Below, piece by piece: positions 7,567 to 16,100 of a stretch of 20,051 bases of DNA. The translations under genes were made by a program, and so were the position numbers. The stretch comes from Tritrichomonas foetus (taxonomy: Eukaryota; Parabasalia; Tritrichomonadida; Tritrichomonadidae), in the NCBI GenBank assembly GCA_001839685.1, contig MLAK01001332.1, positions 1 to 20,051 on the forward strand, read 5' to 3'. The notes under the pieces were generated by a model. It was not told where the DNA came from. It did no database searches and saw only the letters and a list, made by a program, of their open reading frames with translations. The first letter of the stretch is position 1. Every line of letters starts with the position of its first letter.

Positions 7567-8931
7567 ATGATTTGGCTTAATGATGGAACCATTCTTCAAA
7601 ATGTCGACGAAAATCAACCTATATTGAATCGATTATCCAATGAAAATACGCCTGAATTCCTTTCTCTTGCAAAATCATGCGGACAAACCTTTAATATTTT
7701 AATTGAAAATAGATCAAAAGTAAACGAAGCGTGCGAACAATATTCGGATATTTTTGGAAACACTGAAAACGAAAAGGGATTTTATTTCGCGCTCTGTTTT
7801 AAATTAGCAAATATTTGCTATTTTACTCCATCACAAAGAAACATCAGACCTCAACTAATTGAAGTATTCAATTCGATGAAACAAGAGGGAAATGAAATAG
7901 CCGGCATTTTAAGTGATTTTTTCCTTAAAAGAGCTGACGAATTTACATCGTCTTATCTTAAACGTGGAGGATCTCAAATTGCAGCAGACAAAATTCTCGG
8001 TTATTACGAATGCCATGATATCGATACTTGGTACCAAAGCCTATCATCTATCAAATCTGGTTTATCTGAATATGATTCGAAATTTATTAAAATGATATCT
8101 TCTGATTATGTTGATTGTTGTAAAGAATACTTCCTTTCCATTTGTGTGAACAATTTCCTCCACAACACAACAACGACACCAGAAAATTTGAGACAAACCG
8201 CCCAAAACCACCCTCTTCCACAAACACCACAAGACAAGCTGATAGCTGCTATATTTGGTTTTAAGTTTAATGAATATATCAGTGAAGCATATAACGTGCA
8301 TCATGATATTGTTTTTCCAGTTCATTTTCTACATCTTTTAAGTTTGAAAGGTCAAAATGAAGAAGATTTACTTCGTTCTGAACTCGATTTAGCAACACTC
8401 AGATACATTGAAATGATCATGTATGATTATAATGAACAGGACCAAACAGGACTTCGTCGATGGGCACCTTCATATATGAAAATTGTTAGCGCGGATATAA
8501 AACCTGCCCTTCGTACAATTTTCCCTTCGATCTCGGGTGGTCTAAATGGCCCTTTTATTAAGAATGTTCTGGAAATGCCAAACTTTTTATGTCGAGACCA
8601 AAAAACTGCAAATTCTCTTTTATCTGAAATTAAATCAATCATTAATGAAATAGAAAATGGTGAACAGGAAGAAATTGACTTATCCCAAGTAATTCAAAAC
8701 ATCAACATGAATTATCCATTTTGTGACGACAAGATGAAATTCAAGATTTTGGCTGAGATTGGTGAAAATATTACTAGGTTTGAGGGATTAAGTGGACAAG
8801 TTATTTCAGAAATGATTGATATTGAAAGTAATGCCTCTGATTCTGATGAAAATATTTGCGCATATCTTCAACAAATGATGTTAGATATAATCCTTCAGAC
8901 TGGAAAAGTGCCAGAATATATTCACAAATGA
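7567..8931 (+). CDS. Conserved-looking helical protein of unknown function
   Basis: This 454-residue protein is read from ATG 7567, the first ATG in a frame that opens after the stop at 7462. I do not recognise a family. It has no signal peptide, no membrane segment and no obvious catalytic motif. Composition and spacing of hydrophobic residues suggest a mostly alpha-helical soluble protein with acidic patches, notably about 366-380 (ENGEQEEIDLS) and near the C-terminus. Codon use and length look like a genuine gene. It is divergent from the cyclase-family gene and converges on the B55-like gene. A scaffold of the helical-repeat type is possible, but that is only an impression. Confidence 0.7.
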   Translation: MIWLNDGTILQNVDENQPILNRLSNENTPEFLSLAKSCGQTFNILIENRSKVNEACEQYSDIFGNTENEKGFYFALCFKLANICYFTPSQRNIRPQLIEVFNSMKQEGNEIAGILSDFFLKRADEFTSSYLKRGGSQIAADKILGYYECHDIDTWYQSLSSIKSGLSEYDSKFIKMISSDYVDCCKEYFLSICVNNFLHNTTTTPENLRQTAQNHPLPQTPQDKLIAAIFGFKFNEYISEAYNVHHDIVFPVHFLHLLSLKGQNEEDLLRSELDLATLRYIEMIMYDYNEQDQTGLRRWAPSYMKIVSADIKPALRTIFPSISGGLNGPFIKNVLEMPNFLCRDQKTANSLLSEIKSIINEIENGEQEEIDLSQVIQNINMNYPFCDDKMKFKILAEIGENITRFEGLSGQVISEMIDIESNASDSDENICAYLQQMMLDIILQTGKVPEYIHK

Positions 8932-9229
8932 TTGATTCTGATTTTTATATTATTATTGATGTTCCATTATTTAATAAAAATATTACATTTATACACTTTA
9001 ATTTTCATATAAACATCGGTTTCATATAAATATCTATTTCAGATAATATTTCATTACCTAGGAAAAGAATCTCAATTTAAAAATTGTCTGTTTAAAATTT
9101 CAATAGTAAGCGATAAAATTCATAATTAGAACTAATCTTCTCTTTTACTTAAAAAAAGTACGAAATAATTTAAAACAAAAAAGTCTAAAAAACAAATATA
9201 AAACTAAAAATGAGGTCTAAGAAAGAAGC

Positions 9230-10432
9230 CTAAAAAGCATTCAAATCATAAATTTGAATACTCCTTGTATTTGATGCAACCAATCGATTCATGTTTGGTG
9301 AAATTGCAATTGCATTTACTTGATGTTCCTTGGCAAAACTCATTCTCGCTTTCTGTGTCAGTAAGAATTTTGATTCTTTTTGTTCAGTTTGAGTTATATA
9401 TTTCGGCGTGATAACTCCATCAGTATTAATTAAGAAAAGTGTTCCACCGAAAGAACCAGTTGCCACTGTTTTAGGATCAATCCAAGTTGATCTGAATACA
9501 TCACGACCATCGGTAGTTATATGAGCATCATTACTTTCGGAATCATGTTTTATTGGAACTTTTTTCAAACAGTTTCCAGTTCGACGAGAATCCCAGAAAA
9601 TTAAATCAGAATAATGCCTTGTGAAGAATTTAGTTCCATCTGCTGAAAACTTACAGTCATTTACATAATTGAAGCGATTTGCTAATAAATGCGAAGCGTT
9701 TGCCCGCAAGTTTGGAGTTGATTGAGTTGGTTGAACACGCATATCAACAATATTAGCTCTCCCTGAAGCATCACCGATTAAAATTATTTCGTTTTCATTT
9801 GGATGATAGTCTAATTTTGTTAATTCTGAATCAGAATGATAAACCATTAAAGATGGATTAATTCTATCAACCCTTCGAATGGAAACATTTTTGGATTCAC
9901 AATAGGCAAAATTCATTCCATCTGGACAACATCGAACAGATGAAAATTTCATTCCATATTGTGACTCAAATGAAGTTACTTGATTTGCAGTAAGTAAACG
10001 TTCGCTTCGATAAACAGGGGGAAATTCTAATCCATGGGGAACAAAATCGGGTGGAGCGGTTGGCTCCAGGTGATCTGAAATAAACCATAATTTGACCTCT
10101 TTTTCACCTGCAGTAAGAAGCATTGGACACTTTCGTTGAACCGGAACAAAATCTGTATCAACAACGGAGGGATTGGCAAGGCACTGCATACTTAAATCGA
10201 CTTTGTCTGTGTTTGCTTTGATCGTACTTGACTGGATATTTGACCAGCTGCCGTCTAATCTGCGCTCGAAAAATAATATATTTCCATTTGACATTCCCGC
10301 GACAATTAAATCACCAGATGGTGAATACGATATTGAAGTCATAATTCCTTTTAAGTTGGTTTCTTGATGATGCAATTTTAGTTCCCATTTTTTCATTATG
10401 TAAATATAATATTTTACATCAAATGTCAGCAT
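9230..10432 (-). CDS. PP2A regulatory subunit B (B55/PR55-like), WD-repeat
   Basis: This is a 400-residue WD-repeat protein. The repeat pattern and landmarks fit the B55 subunit of protein phosphatase 2A, which brings the AC core enzyme to its substrates. ISYSPSGDLIVAGMSNGNILFF (about 34-55) matches the first blade. LLTAGEKEVKLWFIS (about 105-119) matches the B55 'TNDKTIKLWKIS' blade. LDYHPNENEIILIGDASGRANIVDMR (about 207-232) matches the 'FHPN...CDMR' blade. CKFSADGTKFFTRHYSDLIFWD (about 260-281) matches the '[20 protein letters not shown]' blade, with the family RDY reading RHY. At about 388-400 residues it is a little shorter than animal B55 (about 447). Met13 (ATG 10396) is an attractive alternative start because MKKWELKLHHQ lines up with the B55 N-terminus. 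The protein is divergent, so the subfamily call is moderately sure. Confidence 0.72.
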   Translation of the reverse strand: MLTFDVKYYIYIMKKWELKLHHQETNLKGIMTSISYSPSGDLIVAGMSNGNILFFERRLDGSWSNIQSSTIKANTDKVDLSMQCLANPSVVDTDFVPVQRKCPMLLTAGEKEVKLWFISDHLEPTAPPDFVPHGLEFPPVYRSERLLTANQVTSFESQYGMKFSSVRCCPDGMNFAYCESKNVSIRRVDRINPSLMVYHSDSELTKLDYHPNENEIILIGDASGRANIVDMRVQPTQSTPNLRANASHLLANRFNYVNDCKFSADGTKFFTRHYSDLIFWDSRRTGNCLKKVPIKHDSESNDAHITTDGRDVFRSTWIDPKTVATGSFGGTLFLINTDGVITPKYITQTEQKESKFLLTQKARMSFAKEHQVNAIAISPNMNRLVASNTRSIQIYDLNAF

Positions 10433-10473
10433 TATTTTAAATATTTATATGGTCGAAAATATGACCGCATAGG

Positions 10474-10479
10474 AAGTGA
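10474..10479 (-). promoter_or_regulatory. Initiator-like TCACTT upstream of B55-like gene
   Basis: The minus strand reads TCACTT here, matching the trichomonad initiator TCA(+1)(C/T)(T/A). The predicted start at 10477 gives a leader of 44 bases to ATG 10432 or 80 bases to ATG 10396. A second match (TCATA, minus strand, 10460-10464) is closer to the ATG. Short motif, so low certainty. Confidence 0.3.
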
Positions 10480-10502
10480 AAAAGTTATGATAATAATGAA
10501 AG

Positions 10503-10529
10503 AAAAAAAAAAAAAAAAAAAAAAAAAAA
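10503..10529 (+). repeat. Poly(A) run, 27 bases
   Basis: An uninterrupted A27 lies in the space between the B55-like and pseudokinase genes, followed by an AAG-rich tail and an (AT)n stretch at about 10552-10562. It is T27 relative to the two flanking minus-strand genes and lies about 70 bases upstream of ATG 10432. Rigid poly(dA:dT) can exclude nucleosomes near promoters. Confidence 0.9.
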
Positions 10530-10626
10530 GAAAAAAAGAAAGATATTGTCATATATATATATTTCCGTATTTAATAAACATTACAAACAAATTTAAAAAT
10601 TATGATCCAATTCATTATCAATATTT

Positions 10627-12510
10627 CTATTCTGCCTTCAGCGTTATTACTATTTTATTACCAGAAATTTCAAGTTTTTCTTCATAAATTTGGATGCTTA
10701 GATAGGAAATGATTTCTTCAAGAATTTTTTTAACTGTTGTTGGATAAATTTGATTGACAAACTGTGGCATGGCTTCTTGAGGATTGTATTTAAATTCAAT
10801 TATTTGCTTATCAACAATATTTACAGAGTTTAAAAAATTAAATAAAAAAAGATAAGCATGATGATAATCTAGGCCATTATAATGAACAATTAAAGGAGTC
10901 ATATTTCCAGTTTTGGCTTTGGAAATTGTGTCTTTCTTTTGTTGTGTGAAATTTAAGTAAGTAATTTGATCAGTTTTAATTGATTCATTTTTCAATTTAT
11001 TGATAAATTTTATTGTTTTAGTCAAATCATATTTAAATTCTTTAAATTTTTGAATTAATTCTTCTTTGTTGATATCTGGATTATTTTTTATTAGAATTTT
11101 CAGTTGATTTCGATAAGAAAGTGGAATTTTATGACTTTTAAATAAATCATCCAATGAATTATTTTGTAGTCTATAATAAACTTTTTCCTGGTATTTTGCT
11201 GAAAACTCAAAAAAACGCATTTTTTCATCATTAGCAAGATTATTGGTATTTGAGTTTGATTGCTCCGAATTTTTTAAGACATAAGGATTGCATTCTATGA
11301 GTGAAACGAAAAAATTGCATGGATTATAAGTGAAATCATCATCAAAATTTGAAATTGGAATAATATATTGGAATGTAGAAGCAATATTTTCGACAATATT
11401 GGTAAGTGATGAAAATTGTTTCAAATTGTATTTTCTTCGAGCATTGTCTAAAAATTTCCCTATCGTTTTCATTGAACAAGAATGATCAGAATTAAAATTC
11501 TTGATTCGACTATGAAATTTATTCATATCAACATTTTCATGCCATGGATTCTTTTCTAGGAATTCTCGAATTTTTGTAAATGATGGTCTTTTTTCATTTT
11601 CAGTTAACAACATTTTATTCAACAAAACAATAAAATCTGTATTAATTTTATGATTAGATGTTGAGTTAAATTTTCGACATGGATAAAACTCATCATTAAA
11701 AAGTGTTGTATGTTTGACAATTCTATGAATTTGTTCTATGCTGTGTTTATTATTTGAAAAAATTGCATTTGGCTTTTCTTGACTTAAAAATTCATTAACT
11801 AACACTCCAAAAGAGTAAACATCGCATTTTTGCAAAAATGGAATCTCGTTTATTTCATATTTATGTGTTTTTTGGCTATATTTGTCCAAAATTTCTGGGC
11901 TTTTATAGAAAAAACCTTCACTTCTAGTTGTTTCATTTTTTAATGTTTCAAAATCAAAGAAAAAGTCACCTAAAGCAATATCAAAGTTATCTCTAATATA
12001 AACACTGAATGATGTAATATTTCCATGAAAAAAATTTAAATTATGAATAACTTCCATTGCATGTGCAACTTCATAAAGCCACAATTGAATATCTGTTGTT
12101 AATAAATTGCCATATCCAATATTTTCTGCAAAATCCCTCAAAGATAAACCTGGATAAAAAGGAATAGCAATATTTTGTGAATTATTCAAACATGAATAAG
12201 TGACATATGGTGAATATGTTCTACTTTCATGAAGATTTTCATTCATTTTTATTTCTTTCTCAATACTCTTCATTATTTGTTTCCCATTTTCAAAAAAAAT
12301 ATTTGATTGTGGTTTAGAGTTTTTAATTGAAACGTAGAGTTTTTTGTCTTCCAGAGAGTATTCCAATGTTGTTTCTGTTGCTTGTGATTTATATATATTG
12401 GATGGCTGAGCAATCGTCAAAGTTGGATATGGGAAGTCCTTTGGTAGTTTAGAATCTAATAAAATATCAATTATCTCTCCAACTCTCTCTGTGAGCTGGA
12501 ATTCATGCAT
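10627..12510 (-). CDS. Pseudokinase with CUE-like and Smr-like C-terminal regions
   Basis: This 627-residue protein starts at ATG 12510. A protein-kinase-like domain spans about 45-320. Lys63 (YVSIK) sits where the beta-3 lysine should be. The P-loop is not visible. The catalytic loop HRD reads HGN (162-164, FFHGNITSFSVYI), the DFG motif reads DFF (182-184), SPE (204-206) replaces APE, and DVYSFG (230-235) and the late ERRPS-type motif (EKRPS) are kept. Loss of the HRD aspartate predicts a pseudokinase, possibly TKL-like. Residues about 466-508 (KILIKNNPDINKEELIQKF...TKTIKFINKL) resemble a CUE/UBA three-helix ubiquitin-binding fold. Residues about 540-625 follow the layout of an Smr domain, with HYNG where DLHG is expected and a final GNKIVITLK strand. 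The kinase call is firm; the other two are by pattern only. It lies codirectional between the B55-like and GT61-like genes. Confidence 0.72.
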   Translation of the reverse strand: MHEFQLTERVGEIIDILLDSKLPKDFPYPTLTIAQPSNIYKSQATETTLEYSLEDKKLYVSIKNSKPQSNIFFENGKQIMKSIEKEIKMNENLHESRTYSPYVTYSCLNNSQNIAIPFYPGLSLRDFAENIGYGNLLTTDIQLWLYEVAHAMEVIHNLNFFHGNITSFSVYIRDNFDIALGDFFFDFETLKNETTRSEGFFYKSPEILDKYSQKTHKYEINEIPFLQKCDVYSFGVLVNEFLSQEKPNAIFSNNKHSIEQIHRIVKHTTLFNDEFYPCRKFNSTSNHKINTDFIVLLNKMLLTENEKRPSFTKIREFLEKNPWHENVDMNKFHSRIKNFNSDHSCSMKTIGKFLDNARRKYNLKQFSSLTNIVENIASTFQYIIPISNFDDDFTYNPCNFFVSLIECNPYVLKNSEQSNSNTNNLANDEKMRFFEFSAKYQEKVYYRLQNNSLDDLFKSHKIPLSYRNQLKILIKNNPDINKEELIQKFKEFKYDLTKTIKFINKLKNESIKTDQITYLNFTQQKKDTISKAKTGNMTPLIVHYNGLDYHHAYLFLFNFLNSVNIVDKQIIEFKYNPQEAMPQFVNQIYPTTVKKILEEIISYLSIQIYEEKLEISGNKIVITLKAE

Positions 12511-12956
12511 AGAAATTGGTTTTCAAAAAGTTGAATTTACAATCTTCTCAAATTAAATCATAGAAAAATTTCAATAAAAATCTCCAATGTAATGTAACTT
12601 TTACAGAATTTATATGGCCAAGTGTGTTGAGAAAGACGATAATGCATGTTTTCATTTCGCTTGGCATACTTTCATATGAAAAGTAAATATTTAATTTTCA
12701 TTGCCATGATTTAGATTTATTGTCACAATTGCAAATAACCCTAGTTCATGAGAAGTTACGAATAATACGATTATATTCAAAAAAAAAAAAAAAAAAAAAA
12801 AAAATGCAAACCAAAATTCATTTTTTTTTCCAAAATTGAAATAAAAAATATTAATAAAACTATCATAATAAAGTGGTGAAAGTTGGATAAAGTATACGTT
12901 TACTAACATTAATTGGTTTAAATCTGATTTTTTCTTTTTTAACTAATGGAAATATT
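12511..12956. other. Intergenic region with poly(A) run
   Basis: This 446-base spacer lies between two minus-strand genes, so it holds the 3' flank of the GT61-like gene and the promoter of the pseudokinase gene. The GT61-like stop is embedded in TAAA, the trichomonad-type polyadenylation signal. Apart from the A26 run at 12779-12804, I see nothing organised, and no strict initiator close to ATG 12510. A 72-codon frame across the homopolymer is not a credible gene. Confidence 0.45.
12779..12804 (+). repeat. Poly(A) run, 26 bases
   Basis: An uninterrupted A26 lies about 270 bases upstream of ATG 12510 (T26 on the strand of the flanking genes). I see no target-site duplication or retrocopy next to it that would mark it as a retroposed tail. 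Confidence 0.9.
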
Positions 12957-14402
12957 TTATTGAATAGCACTCTTGATTTTATTGATTAACAATGAAATAT
13001 CTATATTTAAATCCTTGTTTTCATGACTATAATAGCATTTAATATCGTTTTTATCACATGCACATTTAGATTTCTCATTTAAAGTTACAATTTTGGATGC
13101 GATTTTCTGCTTGAGTCGATTTTTGAATGAAAAACAACAAAGTTCATCAGGAAATACTTCAACGAGTGTTGATTGTTTATCTAAAAAAGAGGAATATAAA
13201 ATTGTTTGGAATTCTGAACAAATTAAAACAGTAGAATGAGAAACTATTTCAGCGTTCAGTTTCAAAGAAACTTTATCTGATAAAACGGTTATATTATAAT
13301 CAGGGAATGAATTTTCGAGTTCTTGTTTATATTTGGAAACTTTTGAGTCGATTGCAATTAGTTTGATTTTCGAGTCTGAAAATATTGATTTCGATTGTAA
13401 ATAAAGATTTTTCAAATTTTCGAAAGTGGAACTTTGCATATTTAATATTTGTTCTGTTTGTTTTGCTAAATATTCAAAATGTGTAAGTTGTTGTGGTTTC
13501 ACTAGTGGGGAAAAGCTACCTGATGAAGGAAGAATTGATAATTTTGAATAACATTTTGATTGAATCACTTCAACATTTTGAAAAATCGGGATTAATGAAT
13601 TTTCTAGAGCTCTGTTTGAATTATACATCAAAATTTTATAACAATCGGGTTTTTCGATATTTAAAGATTCAACAAGAGGAAAAATTGCATCAAATAAAAT
13701 TTCTGAAGTTTTTGTTGAATTTGAAGAAATGAGAAAGTTAGGGATTTTTTCTTTGTTTCCACCAATACGTTTCTGAACTGTATCTGATGAATCTTCATCA
13801 ATGATAATTTTGATGTTTTGGGTCTCAGAAATTTGAATATGATCAAAAACGGTTTTCGGTTGTGATGAAAAAATGATGTCCCTGTTTTGATTCACACAAA
13901 CATCTCGAAAATCGACAACGTAAAAATCCGAAGGTTGAATTCGCGACCACCCTACAGGATAAATTTCGACAAATCCAGTGGAGCCTACAGTTGAAGCGAT
14001 AGGATTTTTGTGACAATATAATGACGCTTTTATTTTTCCACCAACAGATTGAAGTGCACAAAAGGAAACATGATATAAATCACTTGTGATGTCCCAAAAA
14101 TTCGCTATTGGATAAGAAAATGATAAATTGCCGATATTGACATCAATATGCATCATCGAAATTGCGACTTCTGTTGGAAATTGAATAAAGTCTGTTACTG
14201 TAAAATTAACTTTGATTCGGCTTTTTTCGACTTTGATTGACGAATTAAGAATGTTAAAGCAATCGATTGGATCATATCTGTCAGAAAGCGGGAAAGTTGG
14301 AGGATCGCTATCTAAAATCAAAAGGAAAACTGTGGTCACAAGCGTAAATATGATGACATAAGAAGTTTTAAACAAATTTCCGATAATCCTTAAGTCATCC
14401 AT
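12957..14402 (-). CDS. Type II membrane protein, divergent GT61-like glycosyltransferase
   Basis: This 481-residue protein starts at ATG 14402. A short cytosolic N-terminus is followed by one membrane helix (about 15-30, SYVIIFTLVTTVFLLIL) without a signal-peptide cleavage pattern. A long lumenal domain with several sequons (N53, N66, N92, N228, N370) and many cysteines completes it. This is the topology of Golgi glycosyltransferases. The segment about 232-250 (SEILFDAIFPLVESL) and the segment about 384-418 (AEIVSHSTVLICSEF ... STLVEVFPDE) follow the GT61/DUF563 pattern, in which an 'A-x-V-x-I-G-x-H-G-A-G-L-x-N...EI-x-P' block forms the donor site. Here HGAGL reads SEFQT (396-400), so activity is doubtful or differently specified. 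An initiator-like motif lies directly upstream. The membrane topology is well supported and the family call is moderate. Confidence 0.6.
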   Translation of the reverse strand: MDDLRIIGNLFKTSYVIIFTLVTTVFLLILDSDPPTFPLSDRYDPIDCFNILNSSIKVEKSRIKVNFTVTDFIQFPTEVAISMMHIDVNIGNLSFSYPIANFWDITSDLYHVSFCALQSVGGKIKASLYCHKNPIASTVGSTGFVEIYPVGWSRIQPSDFYVVDFRDVCVNQNRDIIFSSQPKTVFDHIQISETQNIKIIIDEDSSDTVQKRIGGNKEKIPNFLISSNSTKTSEILFDAIFPLVESLNIEKPDCYKILMYNSNRALENSLIPIFQNVEVIQSKCYSKLSILPSSGSFSPLVKPQQLTHFEYLAKQTEQILNMQSSTFENLKNLYLQSKSIFSDSKIKLIAIDSKVSKYKQELENSFPDYNITVLSDKVSLKLNAEIVSHSTVLICSEFQTILYSSFLDKQSTLVEVFPDELCCFSFKNRLKQKIASKIVTLNEKSKCACDKNDIKCYYSHENKDLNIDISLLINKIKSAIQ

Positions 14403-14405
14403 AAA

Positions 14406-14411
14406 AAGTGA
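14406..14411 (-). promoter_or_regulatory. Initiator-like TCACTT upstream of GT61-like gene
   Basis: The minus strand reads TCACTT immediately before the ATG. A start at the A (14409) would give a leader of only six bases, in keeping with the very short trichomonad 5' UTRs. This also supports ATG 14402 as the true start. Confidence 0.5.
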
Positions 14412-15121
14412 AAATAACGGAACTTTTTCTATACTTTATTTGTGGAATATTTTTCATCCATGTAAAGTGAATGAAATTGGTATGGTTTTTAAAGTAAAGG
14501 TATATAGAAGTATAAACACTAAGTGACTGCAATATTGAAACTTGGAAAGTTTTAGTTTCGAATTTGAGAAAAATTAGATTGGCACAATGTTTGAGGATAA
14601 TGCTTAATAAGATAAAACAAGACTAATCATTAAGATAATATGAAAAAGTCTGAAATCTTGATTATGATTTCAATGGTGATATGAAATAAAAAATCTTAGC
14701 AAGCGATTTTAACTCTTCTCATTCAAAATAAGTGCAAATTTATTGATGTGAGATAAATTTCGAAGCACTAAATGCATTTTCGATCCAAATCATGTAAAAT
14801 TGAAAAAACAACATTAAAAGATCGACAGGCAGTTCAATTATTTGGAATCTCAGAGTGTAAAAAAGAGATTGAAATACTACAAACAATATTCTGAGCAACT
14901 AACAAATATAAGAATATAATAATATATGATTATTTAAGCATATCATCTAGCATATACATTTAAAACCATATAAACAATATATTTTCATCGAGATAATCAA
15001 GTTGACTACCATCCTTGATTAAATTTTATCATATCGAGATAATCAAGAGATTTTTCATGCTAACTAAAAGAAAATTGCCACTGTGAGCACATATTTTAGT
15101 GTTCAAAACTATATCTGTTCT
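14412..15121. other. Divergent intergenic region, no gene seen
   Basis: This roughly 700-base AT-rich space lies between the minus-strand GT61-like gene and the plus-strand EF-hand-like gene. I see no coding frame of note and no RNA gene. The only organised element is the 15-base repeat pair near its right end. Confidence 0.45.
14987..15047 (+). repeat. Direct repeat ATCGAGATAATCAAG x2 with inverted half between
   Basis: The 15-base word occurs exactly at 14987-15001 and 15033-15047. CTTGATTA at 15014-15021 is the reverse complement of the TAATCAAG half of each copy, so either copy could pair with the middle one. The element lies 75-135 bases before ATG 15122. It could be a regulator-binding site or a small duplication. 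Confidence 0.5.
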
Positions 15122-15820
15122 ATGAAAATGAATTGTGATTATTTTTTTTCATGTAAAAATTTGAAAAGTGAATTTAATATAAATGTACGTTTATATAAAC
15201 AAATGTCTGCAAAAGTTAATGAGTTATATCGAAAATCCATTCGCCATGCTATTATCAAACAGTATCCAGCCCAAACATCAAAAGAGATATTTGCTGCTCT
15301 AAAAAATCCTGATTTACACGATTTGTTCTTCGAAAATTTATATTATTTGTGTGATGAACTCGAAATACCAAAAGAATCACTTCAAAATGTATTCGCTTCC
15401 TATGGAATATATTCTAATCGCATAACCGAAGATAAGTTTATTCACTTCATTGAAGATGAAGTTACGTGTAAAGCTATCCAAAAAAGAATACCGAAAAAAC
15501 TAACAGATGAACAAATTGCTATCTTATCCAAATTAGCAAACTCTATCAGAACCCACAGAACTCAAGCCACCCCATCCAAGAAAGCTGGCTTATGTTCAGA
15601 AAGGCCGTCGTATTCCCAACAATGGATCTTCCTCACAAGATTAAACTACAATCGAGGAGAATCAGCCAGAATAAGAATATCTTCACTTTGTCATTATGCA
15701 TCTGATTTAAATTTATCATTTTCAGCAGAACAATTAATTGATGCACTTTTTACATTTTTCGAAGAGAAGGTAGACTCCATAGACTTTGAGCATTTTACTC
15801 ATTACATGGAAACATTCTAA
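15122..15820 (+). CDS. Small protein with EF-hand-like helix pairs
   Basis: The product is 232 residues from ATG 15122, or 205 residues from ATG 15203, where the sequence begins to look more protein-like (MSAKVNELYRKS). The frame is open further upstream only to GTG 15083. Two stretches look like degenerate EF-hands: the one around LQNVFASYGIYSNRITEDKF (about 100-120 from ATG 15122) and the C-terminal ALFTFFEEKVDSIDFEHFTHY. Both have the flanking hydrophobic helices and the central Ile of an EF-hand, but the loops are short and lack the acidic calcium ligands. Calcium binding is therefore unlikely. A basic, Thr/Ser-rich linker (about 150-175) lies between them. No strict initiator motif decides the start. 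Family unassigned; a calcium-independent partner-binding role is a guess. Confidence 0.6.
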   Translation: MKMNCDYFFSCKNLKSEFNINVRLYKQMSAKVNELYRKSIRHAIIKQYPAQTSKEIFAALKNPDLHDLFFENLYYLCDELEIPKESLQNVFASYGIYSNRITEDKFIHFIEDEVTCKAIQKRIPKKLTDEQIAILSKLANSIRTHRTQATPSKKAGLCSERPSYSQQWIFLTRLNYNRGESARIRISSLCHYASDLNLSFSAEQLIDALFTFFEEKVDSIDFEHFTHYMETF

Positions 15821-16029
15821 CGAAGCAAAATATTTGCTAAGATTAAAAATATAACATGAAAATTCCATTTTTATTTTCATTTCAAACAAAAATCATTTAA
15901 ACTTTATATTCACTTTTCAAGTTAAACATTTGTTATTGAAATAGATATACTCTTCAACTTATGCAAACACTTATAATGATGAGGAAAATTCTATCCAATT
16001 TATATTTAATATTATAATCCAAATTCGGC

Positions 16030-16045
16030 AAAAAAAAAAAAAAAA
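16030..16045 (+). repeat. Poly(A) run, 16 bases
   Basis: A16 in the space between the convergent EF-hand-like and USP7-like genes, about 55 bases beyond the USP7-like stop codon. It reads as T16 on the USP7-like gene's strand. Confidence 0.85.
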
Positions 16046-16100
16046 TATCGATAGTCCGCAAGTTTTTAGTAAACATTTTTGGTTTCGAGGAAAGTGAAAA

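Noticed and set aside
10487..10687. Plus-strand frame with a Lys run
   Set aside because: It is the translation of the A27 tract and overlaps the end of the pseudokinase gene on the other strand.
12691..12909. Minus-strand frame with a Phe run
   Set aside because: The Phe run is the translated poly(T) tract; nothing else supports a gene.
13493..14061. Overlapping frames of 60-80 codons on both strands
   Set aside because: They are shadows of the GT61-like gene in other frames, without start signals or motifs.
15185..15506. Possible intron with GTACGT at 15185 and ACTAACAG ending at 15506
   Set aside because: Removing 322 bases would shift the frame, the stretch is continuously open and protein-like, and the 3' motif is shorter than the usual ACTAACACACAG.
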